Origin: Chondrosia reniformis
Taxonomy: Eukaryota; Porifera; Demospongiae; Chondrillida; Chondrillidae
Direction: 5' to 3'
Assembly: GCA_947172415.1 (NCBI GenBank)
Contig: OX359190.1
Span: 248,001 to 312,000 of the forward strand
Length of the DNA: 64,000 nt
Shown: piece by piece, positions 42,130 through 53,698 of the stretch
Numbering within the stretch: position 1 is the first letter of the stretch
How the letters are laid out: every line of letters starts with the position of its first letter
Translations under genes and position numbers: made by a program
Notes under the pieces: generated by a model
Seen by the model: the letters and a program-made list of their open reading frames with translations, nothing else
What the model was told of the DNA's origin: nothing
Databases searched by the model: none

Positions 42130-43527
42130 ATGGAGTACAGTGAAATCGTTCAAGCAGCAGTTGATGGAATCTTCATTTTGACTCAAGGTATGTACGCTAC
42201 TTGCGAGTCGTGCAATGTAGGAATGTCGCAGTGTTGAAATGTTAGTCAACTGAACAAGGTCTGGCTGAGCGACGAAATGTTGTAAAATAGTACATGAATA
42301 TTTTAATATTTTAATATCTTAATATTTAGTCTATCTTAATATTTTTTTTTTATATTTTTCGACAGTTTATTAGTTTTTGTGTTATTAGGAGAATCGTTTG
42401 TGGAGTACTTTTACAATTTAGAAAGATTGAAGCCACTCCCCCAACCACGCCTACCTCTGAGGAACCGCCTGTTCTCTCTACTCTTTGTGGTTGGTCATTT
42501 AACACTTTCAACTTGTGCAGTTCAAATGTAGTGACATTGTCCATCTCAGTAGGTAGGACTTCCTTATGTCAAGATGAAAATGGAGGACATTTATCATCTG
42601 TCTTGTGAACAGCAGGACAGTGGAGAGACTGTACCACATCAGTGGAAGTGGTTTGTGAAGATGTACCCAATCCTTCATTTCATAGAGGAGGTCAGTTTAA
42701 GTTGTTACCATGGCAACCTAGTCCTCGCCCTACTCTCTCTTCTGTGTAGGTTGTAAAATTCTTATTTAATTTCTCTTATTTGATTGAGAAAAGTAAATAT
42801 TATTTCCTTGAGCTGTGGATGAGTGGAGTGTGTCTGTTGAATTAGGGAGGGGGTAGGAGGAAGTGTCAGGTGAGCTGGGACTAGTAGTACTGTTATTGAG
42901 TGTCATCTAAAGGGACACTCGCCAGCTGAGACACCACTTGTATATTCTTGTATATTCTTGTATATTGAAGGTGAAATAAAAGTTATAATTGAGTGAGGTC
43001 ATGTATAAATTACTATATATAGAATATTTCCCATCACTTTCTGGAGTGTGTTTATCTGTACTTTTGAGAATGCTGAAATAACAGACTAGAAACTCCAACT
43101 GCTCTTTCTAGTTACTAGTAGAGCTCTCTACTTTAGGTGTCTCTCTGTGACCATGTTGGGAGCAGCCTACGTGCTGAGGTTCCTTGACTGGTGATGGCAG
43201 AGGAGGGACGCACCACACGACAGGCTGTGACTGTCTTACCAAACCCTCCCCCACCCAGGGACACACAGGTAGGATTGTCTTAATTGTTGCTAAGCAACCA
43301 TCTAAAAATACCAATTCTTGTGTTTACAGGTCCAGAGTCTCTCTCCTGCAAATGTGTGTCCTATGTGCCACAGTTGCCATAGCAACCCCACCACCCTCAC
43401 TACCTCAGGATATGTCTATTGCTACTCATGTATCATTCCTCACGTTCTACAGCACCAATCTTGTCCTCTGACACGACTGCCTACACTGGAATGGCAATGT
43501 GTTAGATTATACACTTCCAACACATAG
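42130..43527 (+). pseudogene. PEX12: PEX12 copy 4: complete exon set, one frameshift
   Basis: The best-preserved PEX12. Exons: 42130-42187, 42389-about 42486, 42553-42690, 42750-about 42829, 43137-43268 and 43330-43527. The last exon is fully open and shows the PEX12 RING and tail: CPMCHSC, TSGYVYCYSC, QHQSCPLTRLPTLEW and a stop after LYTSNT. In exon 5, one G is lost (GACTGGTGATGG for GACTGGTGGATGG, about 43,192), which stops the frame at FLDW. Copy 7 has the same lesion, so the two are sister duplicates. Exact ends of exons 2 and 4 are my estimates. Confidence 0.85.
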
Positions 43528-43814
43528 CTACTGTATAAATATCTATCTTGTCGTGTGACATTAACTATTTCTATGAAACATTTTATTTAATTCATTGTCC
43601 TTTTTAATAATTTGTCCATTTCCAATTGAACCAAGTGACAATGTACTGTATTGAGTGGGTGGTTGGTTACCAAATAAGGAAACACTTGAATATAATTTGT
43701 AAATAAACATATGAATTGAACTTTAAATTGAAACTAAATAAACAACTAATAATTTAATAATTTCTATAATTTGAATAAATGTTCACATTTAACAAACTTG
43801 TTCTCTAAAAGTTC
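43528..43814. other. convergent 3' intergenic segment before TRIM copy 4
   Basis: AT-rich, with the recurring ACCAAATAAGGAAACACTTG block. No gene is seen. Confidence 0.4.
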
Positions 43815-46001
43815 TCAAAGTACTACTACTCTTCTGTTATTACCATCTGCTATGTAAATGAGTCCATCACTATCAACTGCTACACCACGAGGACGATTCA
43901 ATCCAATATCAGTCACTTCATGGACACACTGTCCATCTTGTGTGAAGATGCTGAGCTTATTAGCACTCCATGAAGCTACCACTATATGTCCATCACTTGT
44001 GACTGCTATACCTTCTGGACCCTTCACAATGCCATTACCAAACTGCCTAATAAACTGACCATTCTGCTGAAACAATTGAATGCAATGATTTTCATCTGTG
44101 ACATGCACCAAATCATCAGGTGTTATAAGAATGTAATTTGGGTGATTAAACTCTCCTTCAGCTTTACCCCAGTGACCAAACTTGTACAGGAATGTACCTT
44201 CTTCTGTAAACACAGAAACACAATGACTTCCATACTCTACCACAAATATGTGTCCCTCCTTGTTAACTGCCACACCATATGGACTAATAAGTTGACCTTG
44301 ATCTTTACCTATTCCTCCAAACTGCCTTACAAATTCACCAGCTGCTGTGTAGATACTGATGTAGCCATTACTAATGTCACTAACTATCACATTCCCTGTT
44401 CTACTTAGTGCTATTCCAAACAACCAACCACCGCCATTCTTGACTTTGAAGCTTCTTATAACTTGACCTTGTCTGTTTAGGATAATCACTTGTCCTCTCT
44501 TATCTGAACAGTATAGCAAACCATCCGGACCTATTGCAACACCCAAATACCCAGAACCTGATGGATGCTTGAACTCCTGCTTGACTTCAGTAATTACGCT
44601 ACCACCAACTACCTTCACCTCTACTGGACTGCCTGCTACATCATGTCCTCCAACAGTCACACTCAGATGGCACTTCTCTGATGGAATACTCGCAAACTGC
44701 ACCTCGTATGTGCCATCTCTCATGTCTGCTACTTTACCAAACACAGGAACACCTGCTGTCACAGGATGAAGGACAGCCAACACTTTCTCTCCTCCTCTGC
44801 ACTCATTGCCTCTCTCGTCTCTTGTCATCACATTAAAGTGAAGAGGTTTCTTTATCCAAGGTCTCATTCTGCAGGTAATGACGTTATCCTTCACTTTCAC
44901 TCCTTCCATAGCGCAGTTTGGTGGATGGGGACTGTGATGGATGCTTCCAAGTGATGAGATGTACTTTTCCACTTCTTCTCGATCACAGCTCTTCAGACCA
45001 ACAGAAGGTTGGATGGAGGCTCTTGGCATTGAGATACTGCTGCTGAGAGATGACATGCGACTGACAATCTTCTTTGTCACTGATAACTGCTCTTCTGTTG
45101 TTCCATTCAAACTCATCTCTTCTGACAGGCAATGGAATGCATCAAGCTTCTTCAGACTGACCTTCAATTCTCTCTCGCGTCTCTCAAGTTCTCTTCTTCC
45201 CTTGTCTTCTGCTTCCCTCACTTCAGCAGCAAGACCATCACAGCGGGCTGTCACCATGGCAAACAGATGCTCCTTCATTCCAGCAATCTCTCCCAACGCA
45301 TTCTCAGACTGCTGTTGGAGACTAGCTTTGCTGTCCTGCACTTCTTGGAGAGCAGATCTGATTGCCTTCCTTTGAGTCCTCACGGATGAAAGGCACTGCG
45401 TCAGAGTAGTCTTGTTCGACTTTCCCAGCACATCGTCAATGTACGACACTTCATGAGAAGGGTGAGGCTGGATCGATCGACAAACAGTACAAATCATTTC
45501 TTCACAAGTGTGACAGTAAAGTTTGCAATTCTCTTTGTGTTTCGAGCATTTGAACAAATCCTCTTTCTTACCGCCTTGCTCAAACACTCCTTGCAACGAC
45601 TTCATTTCGTGTTTCTTGAAGACTTTTCGAGTTTTATGAAGATCGACGCATTCCTGGCAAATGAACGCATCACAGTTTGAGCAGAAACTTACGGCCGATC
45701 TCTCTTCTTCGTGTTCCTCCTGACAGATGACGCCTTCCTTCCGGTACTGGTTGCTCAAAGCCTTCCTCAGAGCGAACGGATGGTCAGAAAGATCCTTGAG
45801 AGACAAGGAGAACACTTCCTCGCAATTTTTGCAGGAGACGCTGCGATGGAGAATCTTCTCTCGACATTCTACCTTCTCGCACAAAGCTAACGAGTGGAGA
45901 CACGGTAGACATTTCAACTCTTCTACTTTCTCTCCGCAGCCGACACAAGAGAGACTAAGCTCGCTGGACTGAAGGGGTGGGACCGCTGGAAGTTCCGCCA
46001 T
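43815..46001 (-). CDS. TRIM-NHL protein, copy 4 (728 aa, intact, single exon)
   Basis: Standard layout. Blade-entry residues are GYL, WLF, SPY, NHPNY, GPE and NRPR. It is the most diverged copy in the zinc modules: RING end SCKNC, B-box 1 CSNC, and B-box 2 CTVCRSIQPHPSHE, with all ligands kept. The fourth-blade loop is two residues shorter (VTDENHCIQ for VTDGDNNRIQ), an in-frame change. One glycine is added before WLFG. The upstream block carries a 113-bp inversion, and a HUS1 pseudogene replaces FBXO7 upstream. Confidence 0.93.
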   Translation of the reverse strand: MAELPAVPPLQSSELSLSCVGCGEKVEELKCLPCLHSLALCEKVECREKILHRSVSCKNCEEVFSLSLKDLSDHPFALRKALSNQYRKEGVICQEEHEEERSAVSFCSNCDAFICQECVDLHKTRKVFKKHEMKSLQGVFEQGGKKEDLFKCSKHKENCKLYCHTCEEMICTVCRSIQPHPSHEVSYIDDVLGKSNKTTLTQCLSSVRTQRKAIRSALQEVQDSKASLQQQSENALGEIAGMKEHLFAMVTARCDGLAAEVREAEDKGRRELERRERELKVSLKKLDAFHCLSEEMSLNGTTEEQLSVTKKIVSRMSSLSSSISMPRASIQPSVGLKSCDREEVEKYISSLGSIHHSPHPPNCAMEGVKVKDNVITCRMRPWIKKPLHFNVMTRDERGNECRGGEKVLAVLHPVTAGVPVFGKVADMRDGTYEVQFASIPSEKCHLSVTVGGHDVAGSPVEVKVVGGSVITEVKQEFKHPSGSGYLGVAIGPDGLLYCSDKRGQVIILNRQGQVIRSFKVKNGGGWLFGIALSRTGNVIVSDISNGYISIYTAAGEFVRQFGGIGKDQGQLISPYGVAVNKEGHIFVVEYGSHCVSVFTEEGTFLYKFGHWGKAEGEFNHPNYILITPDDLVHVTDENHCIQLFQQNGQFIRQFGNGIVKGPEGIAVTSDGHIVVASWSANKLSIFTQDGQCVHEVTDIGLNRPRGVAVDSDGLIYIADGNNRRVVVL

Positions 46002-46640
46002 TTGTAGACCTCGCCTAGTTACTGTATTCGGTAAATGTTTATTCTATCTGTCTGTTGTTTGAAGCTTAACTAAAATCGATCTACGTAAACAATACAATAA
46101 AGCTAAAATCGATCTATAGATTGCTACATAAACCATAAAGTACCAAAATAGTAGCAACTGAACTGATTACTAAATTGTTTATGTAATTCGATTTTAGTAT
46201 TTTGAATTATGTTTTTGTGTTAATACTACTTAAATCATGGGTGCTTAAAACTATTTATGCTACTAACTAATAGGAAGGAAAGTCATCATTGTCTATAACT
46301 AAAGTAACTTTAATAGTTTAGCAGTACATAGTTTTTATGGTTTATGTAGCAAACTATTGATCGATTTTAGTTTGTATATTTACCAGTGGAAGGTACTATG
46401 TGTACTATGTGTAATATATACTTATAAAAATCTCATTCAACTATCTGAACTGAAAATATATTTTTTACATTTTGTTGATATCTAAACATTGAACAAAATT
46501 GAATAAAGCTTCTAAATACATTAAGAGAGAAGATAGAAACTTTTGAAAGTGTACATGAATTTGTAATTTATTCCCACAGCAAACAAGAGTAAAGAGGATT
46601 TATAATTAAGAAAATGGCTGCTGGCTAGTAATTTCAGACA
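46002..46640. promoter_or_regulatory. TRIM copy 4 promoter with microinversion, and HUS1 copy 3 upstream region
   Basis: The proximal TRIM block is conserved to about 46,061. Bases 46062-46174 are the reverse complement of the TAGTAATCAGTTCAGTTG...TAGATCGATTTTAG segment found in direct orientation in sister copies. Beyond it the sequence matches the HUS1 upstream region. No exon is seen. Confidence 0.7.
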
Positions 46641-46929
46641 ATGCGTTTTAGAGGCAAACTTGGCAAATATTACGCAGTTAACACGTAATTGTTCACTCTC
46701 TGCTCGCGTTTGTGAGTTTGTAGATCGTTTTCTGTTGCTGCAGGAGTTGTGACTTCATTGAGCAAAGCGAAGAAGGACTGCGTTATCAAACTGTCTCTAA
46801 CGAAAGTGTGTTTCATCGGAGTGGAGTCTGGTGTGCTGGGAGGAATCAGTTTGTGGAGCGAGATACAGCAAGTAGGTCGCTGTCCCCAACTGTATAGCTA
46901 CGAGTGGTCGTGATGATAGAGTAGTAATG

Positions 46930-47070
46930 ACTGATGTAACTATTGCATTGACTAATATACAAAATGGGTGTTACTATTGCATTGAATAGTATATAAAAAT
47001 ATGTGTTACTATTGCATTGAATAGTATATAAAAATATGTGTTACTATTGCATTGAATAGTATATAAAATG
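46930..47070 (+). repeat. minisatellite in HUS1 intron 2 (copy 3)
   Basis: About four units of TGTTACTATTGCATTGAATAG plus TATATAAAA, fewer than in the other two HUS1 copies. Confidence 0.85.
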
Positions 47071-47266
47071 GGTACATACTCTCTTGACGTGTGTCTCACT
47101 GTAGAACAAGTACTTTGATGATTACCATATTGAGGGAAGAGACGAGAGAAATGAGATTTATTTGGAATGCAATTTAGAGCAGTTGTCTCGCGCTCTCAAA
47201 TCTGCTCAGAATGCTCAATTGTTAAAAATAAAACTTGCCAGAAAGGAGGGAGCCATTTTATCCATT

Positions 47267-48832
47267 GAAGTCATCCAGGTACTCCCACCCCCCTACCCTG
47301 GGGTAGACACACTTCTGTATATAGTCCAGTCATCCAGGTACTCCCACCCCCCTCCCCTGGGGTAGACACACCTCTGTATATAGTCCAGTCATCCAGGTAC
47401 TCCCACCCCCCTCCCCTGGGGTAGACACACTTCTGTATATAGTCCAGTCATCCAGGTACTCCCACCCCCCTCCCCTGGGGTAGACACACCTCTGTATATA
47501 GTCCAGTCATCCAGGTACTCCCACCCCCCTCCCCTGAGGTAGACACACTTCTGTATATAGTCCAGTCATCCAGGTACTCCCACCCCCTCCCCTGGGGTAG
47601 ACACACCTCTGTATATAGTCCAGTCATCCAGGTACTCCCACCCCCCTCCCCTGGGGTAGACACACCTCTGTATATAGTCCAGTCATCCAGGTACTCCCAC
47701 CCCCCTCCCCTGGGGTAGACACACCTCTGTATATAGTCCAGTCATCCAGGTACTCCCACCCCCCTCCCCTGGGGTAGACACACCTCTGTATATAGTCCAG
47801 TCATCCAGGTACTCCCACCCCCTCCCCTGGGGTAGACACACCTCTGTATATAGTCCAGTCATCCAGGTGCTCCCACCCCCCTCCCCTGGGGTAGACACAC
47901 CTCTGTATATAGTCCAGTCATCCAGGTACTCCCAACCCCCTCCCCTGAGGTAGACACACCTCTGTATATAGTCCAGTCATCCAGGTACTCCCACCCCCTC
48001 CCCTGGGGTAGACACACCTCCGTATATAGTCCAGTCATCCAGGTACTCCCACCCCCTCCCCTGGGGTAGACACACCTCTGTATATAGTCCAGTCATCCAG
48101 GTACTCCCACCCCCCTCCCCTGGGGTAGACACACCTCTGTATATAGTCCAGTCATCCAGGTACTCCCACCCCCCTCCCCTGGGGTAGACACACCTCTGTA
48201 TATAGTCCAGTCATCCAGGTACTCCCACCCCCCTCCCCTGGGGTAGACACACTTCTGTATATAGTCCAGTCATCCAGGTACTCCCACCCCCCTCCCCTGG
48301 GGTAGACACACCTCTGTATATAGTCCAGTCATCCAGGTACTCCCACCCCCCTCCCCTGGGGTAGACACACTTCTGTATATAGTCCAGTCATCCAGGTACT
48401 CCCACCCCCCTCCCCTGGGGTAGACACACCTCTGTATATAGTCCAGTCATCCAGGTACTCCCACCCCCCTCCCCTGAGGTAGACACACTTCTGTATATAG
48501 TCCAGTCATCCAGGTACTCCCACCCCCCCTGGGGTAGACACACCTCTGTATATAGTCCAGTCATCCAGGTACTCCCAACCCCCTCCCCTGGGGTAGACAC
48601 ACCTCTGTATATAGTCCAGTCATCCAGGTGCTCCCACCCCCCTCCCCTGGGGTAGACACATCTCTGTATATAGTCCAGTCATCCAGGTACTCCCACCCCC
48701 CTCCCCTGAGGTAGACACACTTCTGTATATAGTCCAGTCATCCAGGTGCTCCCACCCCCCTCCCCTGGGGTAGACACACCTCTGTATATAGTCCAGTCAT
48801 CCAGGTACTCCCAACCCCCTCCCCTGAGGTAT
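47267..48832 (+). repeat. 59-bp splice-donor minisatellite, HUS1 intron 3, about 26 units
   Basis: The longest version of the array. Groups of variant units (GAGGTAG, CACCTCCG, GGTGCTCC, CCAACCCC) recur in the same order around 47,460-47,560 and 48,400-48,490, indicating internal duplication of multi-unit blocks. Many units contain a CCAG/GTACTC donor look-alike. Confidence 0.93.
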
Positions 48833-49457
48833 AGACTACACTTCTCTATCATCCACTGACCTCACTAGACATTTCATACTAACTCTCAATAGATACAGTC
48901 AGTTCCACTAAGTTGCTGAAAGGTGTTCCTTCTCTCTCTAGCCTACCCTCTCCAGCATGCAGCGTCAGCTGGTCCACGAGGTCCCAGTAGTGCTAGTTCC
49001 TCCTCGACTGTGGGGAGACTACCAGGAGCCAGTAATGCCAGACATCAATGTCAGCATCTACTTACCTCTCCTCAAGTCCATTAAGACACATGTCGACCGG
49101 ATGAAACACATTAGCCCATATTTGGTAAGTCCATATTTCCATATTTGGAAGGCATAACCATATTTGGTAGCTCATATGAGCTGTTTCCATTTCAGTTTGT
49201 TAGTGCCAACATGGTGAATTTAAACTCAGAGTGGAGACAGATACAGTTACCGTGGGAACACTCTTTTCAAACTTACAGAACCACAGATTTGGTAAGTCAT
49301 GTCACATGACCCGCATGTGACAGTCATGTGATTGCCTTCTTTACAGATGGTTGTGATGATCAAGGAGATGCAGAATACATGTTTGAAGCATGTATTAACG
49401 GGAAAAGGTTTTCTTCATTTTTGGGGACACCATTTATACCAAATAAGGCAATTTGTA

Positions 49458-49583
49458 GTGAGTGGTAATATCATATGGTTTGCATGCTCATGTTGTATTA
49501 TAATTAACTTGACACTCAAATCCCTTTAAGTTAACAGTTTTAGACTTTGAGCTTCTAGACACATTTACCAAATTCTTTTTCAG
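49458..49583. other. HUS1 intron 6 / PEX12 intron 5 breakpoint
   Basis: HUS1 intron 6 (GTAATATCATATGG) continues to about 49,550. TTCTTTTTCAG at 49,573-49,583 is then the acceptor of the PEX12 last exon. The fusion point lies within intronic sequence. Confidence 0.65.
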
Positions 49584-49780
49584 GTCCAGAGTCTCTTTCC
49601 TGCAAATGTGTGTCCTATGTGCCACAGTTGCCATAGCAACCCCACCACCCTCACTACCTCAGGATATGTCTATTGCTACTCATGTATCATTCCTCACATT
49701 TGACAGCACCAATCTTGTCCTCTGACACGACTACCTACACTGGAATGGCAATGTGATATATATACACTTCCAACACTTAG
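49584..49780 (+). pseudogene. PEX12: PEX12 copy 5: last exon only
   Basis: A single exon with VQSLFPANVCPMCHSC and TSGYVYCYSCIIPH, then a stop after IPHI (ACATTTGACAG). Homology continues through CAATCTTGTCCTC to the old stop region. It is fused behind HUS1 copy 3. Confidence 0.85.
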
Positions 49781-50237
49781 CTACTGTATAAATATCTATA
49801 TTGACATGTGACAAATATTTTATATATTCTTTTATTAATTTGTTTGTAAATATTGTACTGGCTCTAGGTTACCAAATAAGGAAATGGCGAGGAGCTTTCA
49901 TCAAGTATCTTTCTAATGTAATGTAAATTAAATAAACTTTAAATTGAAACATCATCATTAATCATTGCACAACTATTTAAATTTCTATAAAGAATAAATG
50001 TCCACAATTAACAAAAGTATCTATATTGAAATGTGACAACTATTTCTATGAAATTTTACTTTATTTATTTTATTCATTGTCAATTCTTTGGTTACAAAAT
50101 AAAGAAAAGTTACCAAATAAAGAAAATACTTGAATATAATTTGTAAATAAACATATTTTGACCTTAAAATTGAAACTGAATAAATCATTTAAATTTGTAA
50201 AATGTTCACAGTTAACAAACTTGTTCTCTAAAAGTTC
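49781..50237. other. convergent 3' intergenic segment before TRIM copy 5, with partial duplication
   Basis: AT-rich. Part of the usual block is present twice (ACATGTGACAA or AATGTGACAACTATTTC at 49,804 and 50,030; ACCAAATAA at 49,870 and 50,111). No gene is seen. Confidence 0.5.
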
Positions 50238-52421
50238 TCAAAGTACTACTACTCTACTGGTATTACGATCTGCTATGTAAATGAGTCCATCACTATCAAC
50301 TGCTACACCAAAAGGACCATACAATCCAATATCAGTCACTTCATGGACACACTGTCCATCTTGTGTGAAGATGCTGAGCTTATTAGCATCATATGAAGCT
50401 ACCACTATATGTCCATCACTTGTGACTGCTATACCTTGTGGATTTTTAACAATGCCATTACCAAACTGCCTAATAAACTGACCATTCTGCTGAAACACTT
50501 GAATGCGATTATTATTACCATCTGTGACATACACCAAATCATCAGGTGTTATGAGAATGTAACGAGGGGAAAAAAACTCTCCTTCAGCTTTACCCTCGTG
50601 ACCAAACCTGTACAGGAATGTACCTTTTTCTGTAAACACAGAAACACAATGACCCCAATACTCTGCCACAAATATATGTCCCTCCTTGTTAACTGCCACA
50701 CCACATGGTCCACTAAGTTGACCTTGATCTTTACCTTTTCCTCCAAACTGCCTTACAAATTCACCAGCTGCTGTGTAGATACTGATGTAGCTATAGTCAC
50801 TAGCTATCACATTCCCTGTTCTACTTAGTGCTATTCCACCCAGCGAACCACCATTCTTGACTTTGAAGCTTCTTATAACTTGACCTTGTCTGTTTAGGAT
50901 AGTCACTTGTCCCTTGTTATCTGAACAGTATAGCAAACCATCCGGACCTACTGCAACACCCAAATACTGAGAACCTGATGGATGCTTGAACTCCTGCTTG
51001 ACTGCAGTAATTACGCTACCACCAACTACCTTCATCTCTACTGGACTGCCTGCTACATCATGTCCTCCAACAGTCACACTCAGATGGCACTTCTCTGATG
51101 GAACACTCGCAAACTGCACCTCATATGTGCCATCTCTCATGTCTGTTACTTTACCAAACACAGGAACACCTGCTGTCACAGGACGAAGGACAGCCAACAC
51201 TTTCTCTCCTCCTCTGCACTCATTGCCTCTCCCGTCCCTTGTCATCACCTTCAATTGCAAAGGAGGTTTCCTTATCCGAGGTCTCATTCTACAGGTAATG
51301 ACGTTATCCTTCACTTCCACTCCTTCCATAGTGCAGTTTGGTGGATGGGGACTGTGATGAATGCTTCCAAGTGATGAGATGTATTTTTCCACTTCTTCTC
51401 GATCACAGCTCTTCAGACCAACAGAAGGTTGGATGGAGGCTCTTGGCATTGAGATACTGCTGCTGAGAGATGACATGCGACTGACAATCTTCTTTGTCAC
51501 TGATAACTGCTCTTCTGTTGTTCCATTCAAACTCATCTCTTCTGACAGGCAATGGAATGCATCAAGCTTCTTCAGACTGACCTTCAATTCTCTCTCGCGT
51601 CTATCAAGTTCTCTTCTTCCCTTGTCTTCTGCTTCCCTCACTTCAGCAGCAAGACCATCGCAGCGGGCTGTCACCATGGCAAACAGATGCTCCTTCATTT
51701 CAACAATCTCTCCTAACTCATTCTCAGACTGCTGTTGGAGACTAGCTTTGCTGTCCTGCACTTCTTGGAGAGCAGATCTGATTGCCTTCCTTTGAGTCCT
51801 CACGGATGAAAGGCACTGCGTCAGAGTGGTCTTGTTGGACTCTCCCAGCTTGTCGTCAATGTACGACACTTTGTGGGAATGGTGAGGTTCGATCGATCGA
51901 CAAATGTGACAAATCATTTCTTCACAAGTGTGACAGTAAAGTTCGCAATTCTTACTGTGCTTCAAGCAATCGAACAAATCCTCTTTCTTACCGCCTTGCT
52001 CAAACACTCTTTGCAACGGCTTCATTTCGTGTTTCTTTAAGAATTTACGCGTTTTATGATGATCAACGCATTCCTGGCAAATGAACGCATCGCAAGTCGA
52101 GCAGAAACTTACGGCCGATCTCTCTTCTTCGTGTTCCTCCTGACAGATGACACCTTCCTTCCGGTACTGGTTGCTCAAAGCCTTCCTCAGAGCGAACGGA
52201 TGGTCAGAAAGATCTTTGAAAGACAAGGAGAACACTTCCTCGCAAATCTTGCAGGAGACGCTGCGATGTAGAATCTTCTCTCGACATTCTACCTTTTCGC
52301 ACAAAGCTAACGAGTGGAGACACGGTAGACATTTCAACTTTTCTACTTTCTCTCCGCAACCGACACAAGAGAGACTAAGCTCGCTGGACTGAAGGGGTGG
52401 GACCGCTGGAAGCTCCGCCAT
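50238..52421 (-). CDS. TRIM-NHL protein, copy 5 (727 aa, intact, single exon)
   Basis: Standard layout with all zinc ligands. Blade-entry residues are QYL, SLG, GPC, FSPRY, NPQ and YGPF. The blade-2 loop is shortened to SDYSY by an in-frame deletion, and the blade-3 loop reads AEYWGHC. The filamin segment reads RPRIRKPPLQLK with one added residue, shared with the copy at 62,611. B-box 2 starts FDCLKHSKNCE, as in the copy at 56,202 (FKCLKH), which suggests exchange or recent common descent. Its upstream region matches that of copy 1. Confidence 0.93.
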   Translation of the reverse strand: MAELPAVPPLQSSELSLSCVGCGEKVEKLKCLPCLHSLALCEKVECREKILHRSVSCKICEEVFSLSFKDLSDHPFALRKALSNQYRKEGVICQEEHEEERSAVSFCSTCDAFICQECVDHHKTRKFLKKHEMKPLQRVFEQGGKKEDLFDCLKHSKNCELYCHTCEEMICHICRSIEPHHSHKVSYIDDKLGESNKTTLTQCLSSVRTQRKAIRSALQEVQDSKASLQQQSENELGEIVEMKEHLFAMVTARCDGLAAEVREAEDKGRRELDRRERELKVSLKKLDAFHCLSEEMSLNGTTEEQLSVTKKIVSRMSSLSSSISMPRASIQPSVGLKSCDREEVEKYISSLGSIHHSPHPPNCTMEGVEVKDNVITCRMRPRIRKPPLQLKVMTRDGRGNECRGGEKVLAVLRPVTAGVPVFGKVTDMRDGTYEVQFASVPSEKCHLSVTVGGHDVAGSPVEMKVVGGSVITAVKQEFKHPSGSQYLGVAVGPDGLLYCSDNKGQVTILNRQGQVIRSFKVKNGGSLGGIALSRTGNVIASDYSYISIYTAAGEFVRQFGGKGKDQGQLSGPCGVAVNKEGHIFVAEYWGHCVSVFTEKGTFLYRFGHEGKAEGEFFSPRYILITPDDLVYVTDGNNNRIQVFQQNGQFIRQFGNGIVKNPQGIAVTSDGHIVVASYDANKLSIFTQDGQCVHEVTDIGLYGPFGVAVDSDGLIYIADRNTSRVVVL

Positions 52422-53698
52422 TTGCCGACCTCGCCAAGTTGCTGTATTCGGTAAATGTTTATTCTATCTGTCTGTTGTTTGTCTAATTTTAGTAATCAGT
52501 TCAGTTGTTACTATTTTGGTACTTTATGGTTTATGTAGCAATCTATAGATCGATTTTAATTAAGCTTTATTGTTTATGTAGATCGATTTTAGTATTTGTC
52601 GCTTAAATCATTTTTAAAACTTGTAGGAAAGTTTTATTAGTTTTATTATATTAAAGTATAGTATTAGTAAATTGATAAGGAAGAATATGTATATTCATTT
52701 ATGTACATTAATATTTGCAGATCAAAATGGCAGTCGTCGGGTAAAGTTGTTTGCAAATGGAATGGTAATTTAATTATAGCGTTTCTTTTTAAGATTGAGG
52801 TTGTTTCATTTCCTTCTACTTGTCTTACACTCGTAAATTTGCCTTTGTAACCTAAACGTTGATAAAGTCTGCATTATTACATTACAAGTGTTTGCTTTTG
52901 CACTTGTAGCAATCTTTTCAGAACGTTGTGGATATTTAGTTGGAGGATTCTCAATAGTTTTTCTAGTTCTGTTCATTGTTTGATGAAGTGACATGTTACA
53001 AATAGCTCTGGTTTGAGTGTGAGTTTTGACATTTTGGAATATGACAACTGATGTAACATTTTATTAAATTAATCTGTACGTACTGTAGACATTTCACAAG
53101 TACATTTGAATAATTGGGAAGTGCAATGTAGAAGTCCATGTTCATTCTATAGGATGATCATCGGCTATCATAAGTTGTTTATAGAAAAAATACAAGTTTT
53201 TTAGAATTATAGAGTGTGCAATTGTTTTATATATGATCTGTAAAGAGTCTGTGTCATACAGTATTAATTGGAGTGATTTGTATGGTTTAATTAAAATTGG
53301 TTTGAACAAAGAATCTTTTAAATGTTTGTGGCAATTATTTGACATAAACAATAGCTCCATTTAGAGTTTGTTACAGGTCAAGTGTTTGGAACCAATTAGT
53401 AACTGATTAACACGTGATAAGGCTAACCATACAGAAGTGACTACTGAAATTTAAGTGCTTTACTATACACAGCACTTCTATGTGAATTTATCCATTATAA
53501 TTCTGGCAACCATGTCTTGTATAGCAATGGCTAATTTGCCTTTTATACTTGACCACTCCACTCTTGTCCTAGATCACGAACTCCTCTTACGTGACCACTC
53601 TCCCCTTTTGTCCTTGACCACTCCCCTCTTGTCTTTAACCACTCCCCTCTTACCTGACCACTCCCCCTCTATTTATATTCCTGGACAGAGACCTCTCC
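52422..53698. other. TRIM copy 5 promoter block and duplicated non-coding segment
   Basis: The proximal 100 bp is the conserved TRIM 5' block. The rest is colinear with 13,181-14,418, with indels (for example about 200 bp absent near 53,110). A CTTGACCACTCCCCTCTTG minisatellite lies at 53,545-53,670. No convincing gene is seen. Confidence 0.5.

Larger units (their letters stand above)
46641..49457 (+). pseudogene. HUS1: HUS1 copy 3: pseudogene without last exon
   Basis: Exons 1-6 are recognisable (MRFRGKLGK..., SLWSEIQQ, NEIYLE, MQRQLVHEVPVV, VSIYLPLLK, MFEACINGKRF). Exon 1 has lost 8 bases (the AAATGTTG part), and exon 5 has lost 4 (AACATGGTGAATT for AACATGGCTGGTGAATT). Both shift the frame. 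The terminal exon encoding LLHDEV is absent: intron 6 runs into a PEX12 intron and its last exon. Intron 3 holds the largest minisatellite of the three copies. Confidence 0.88.
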
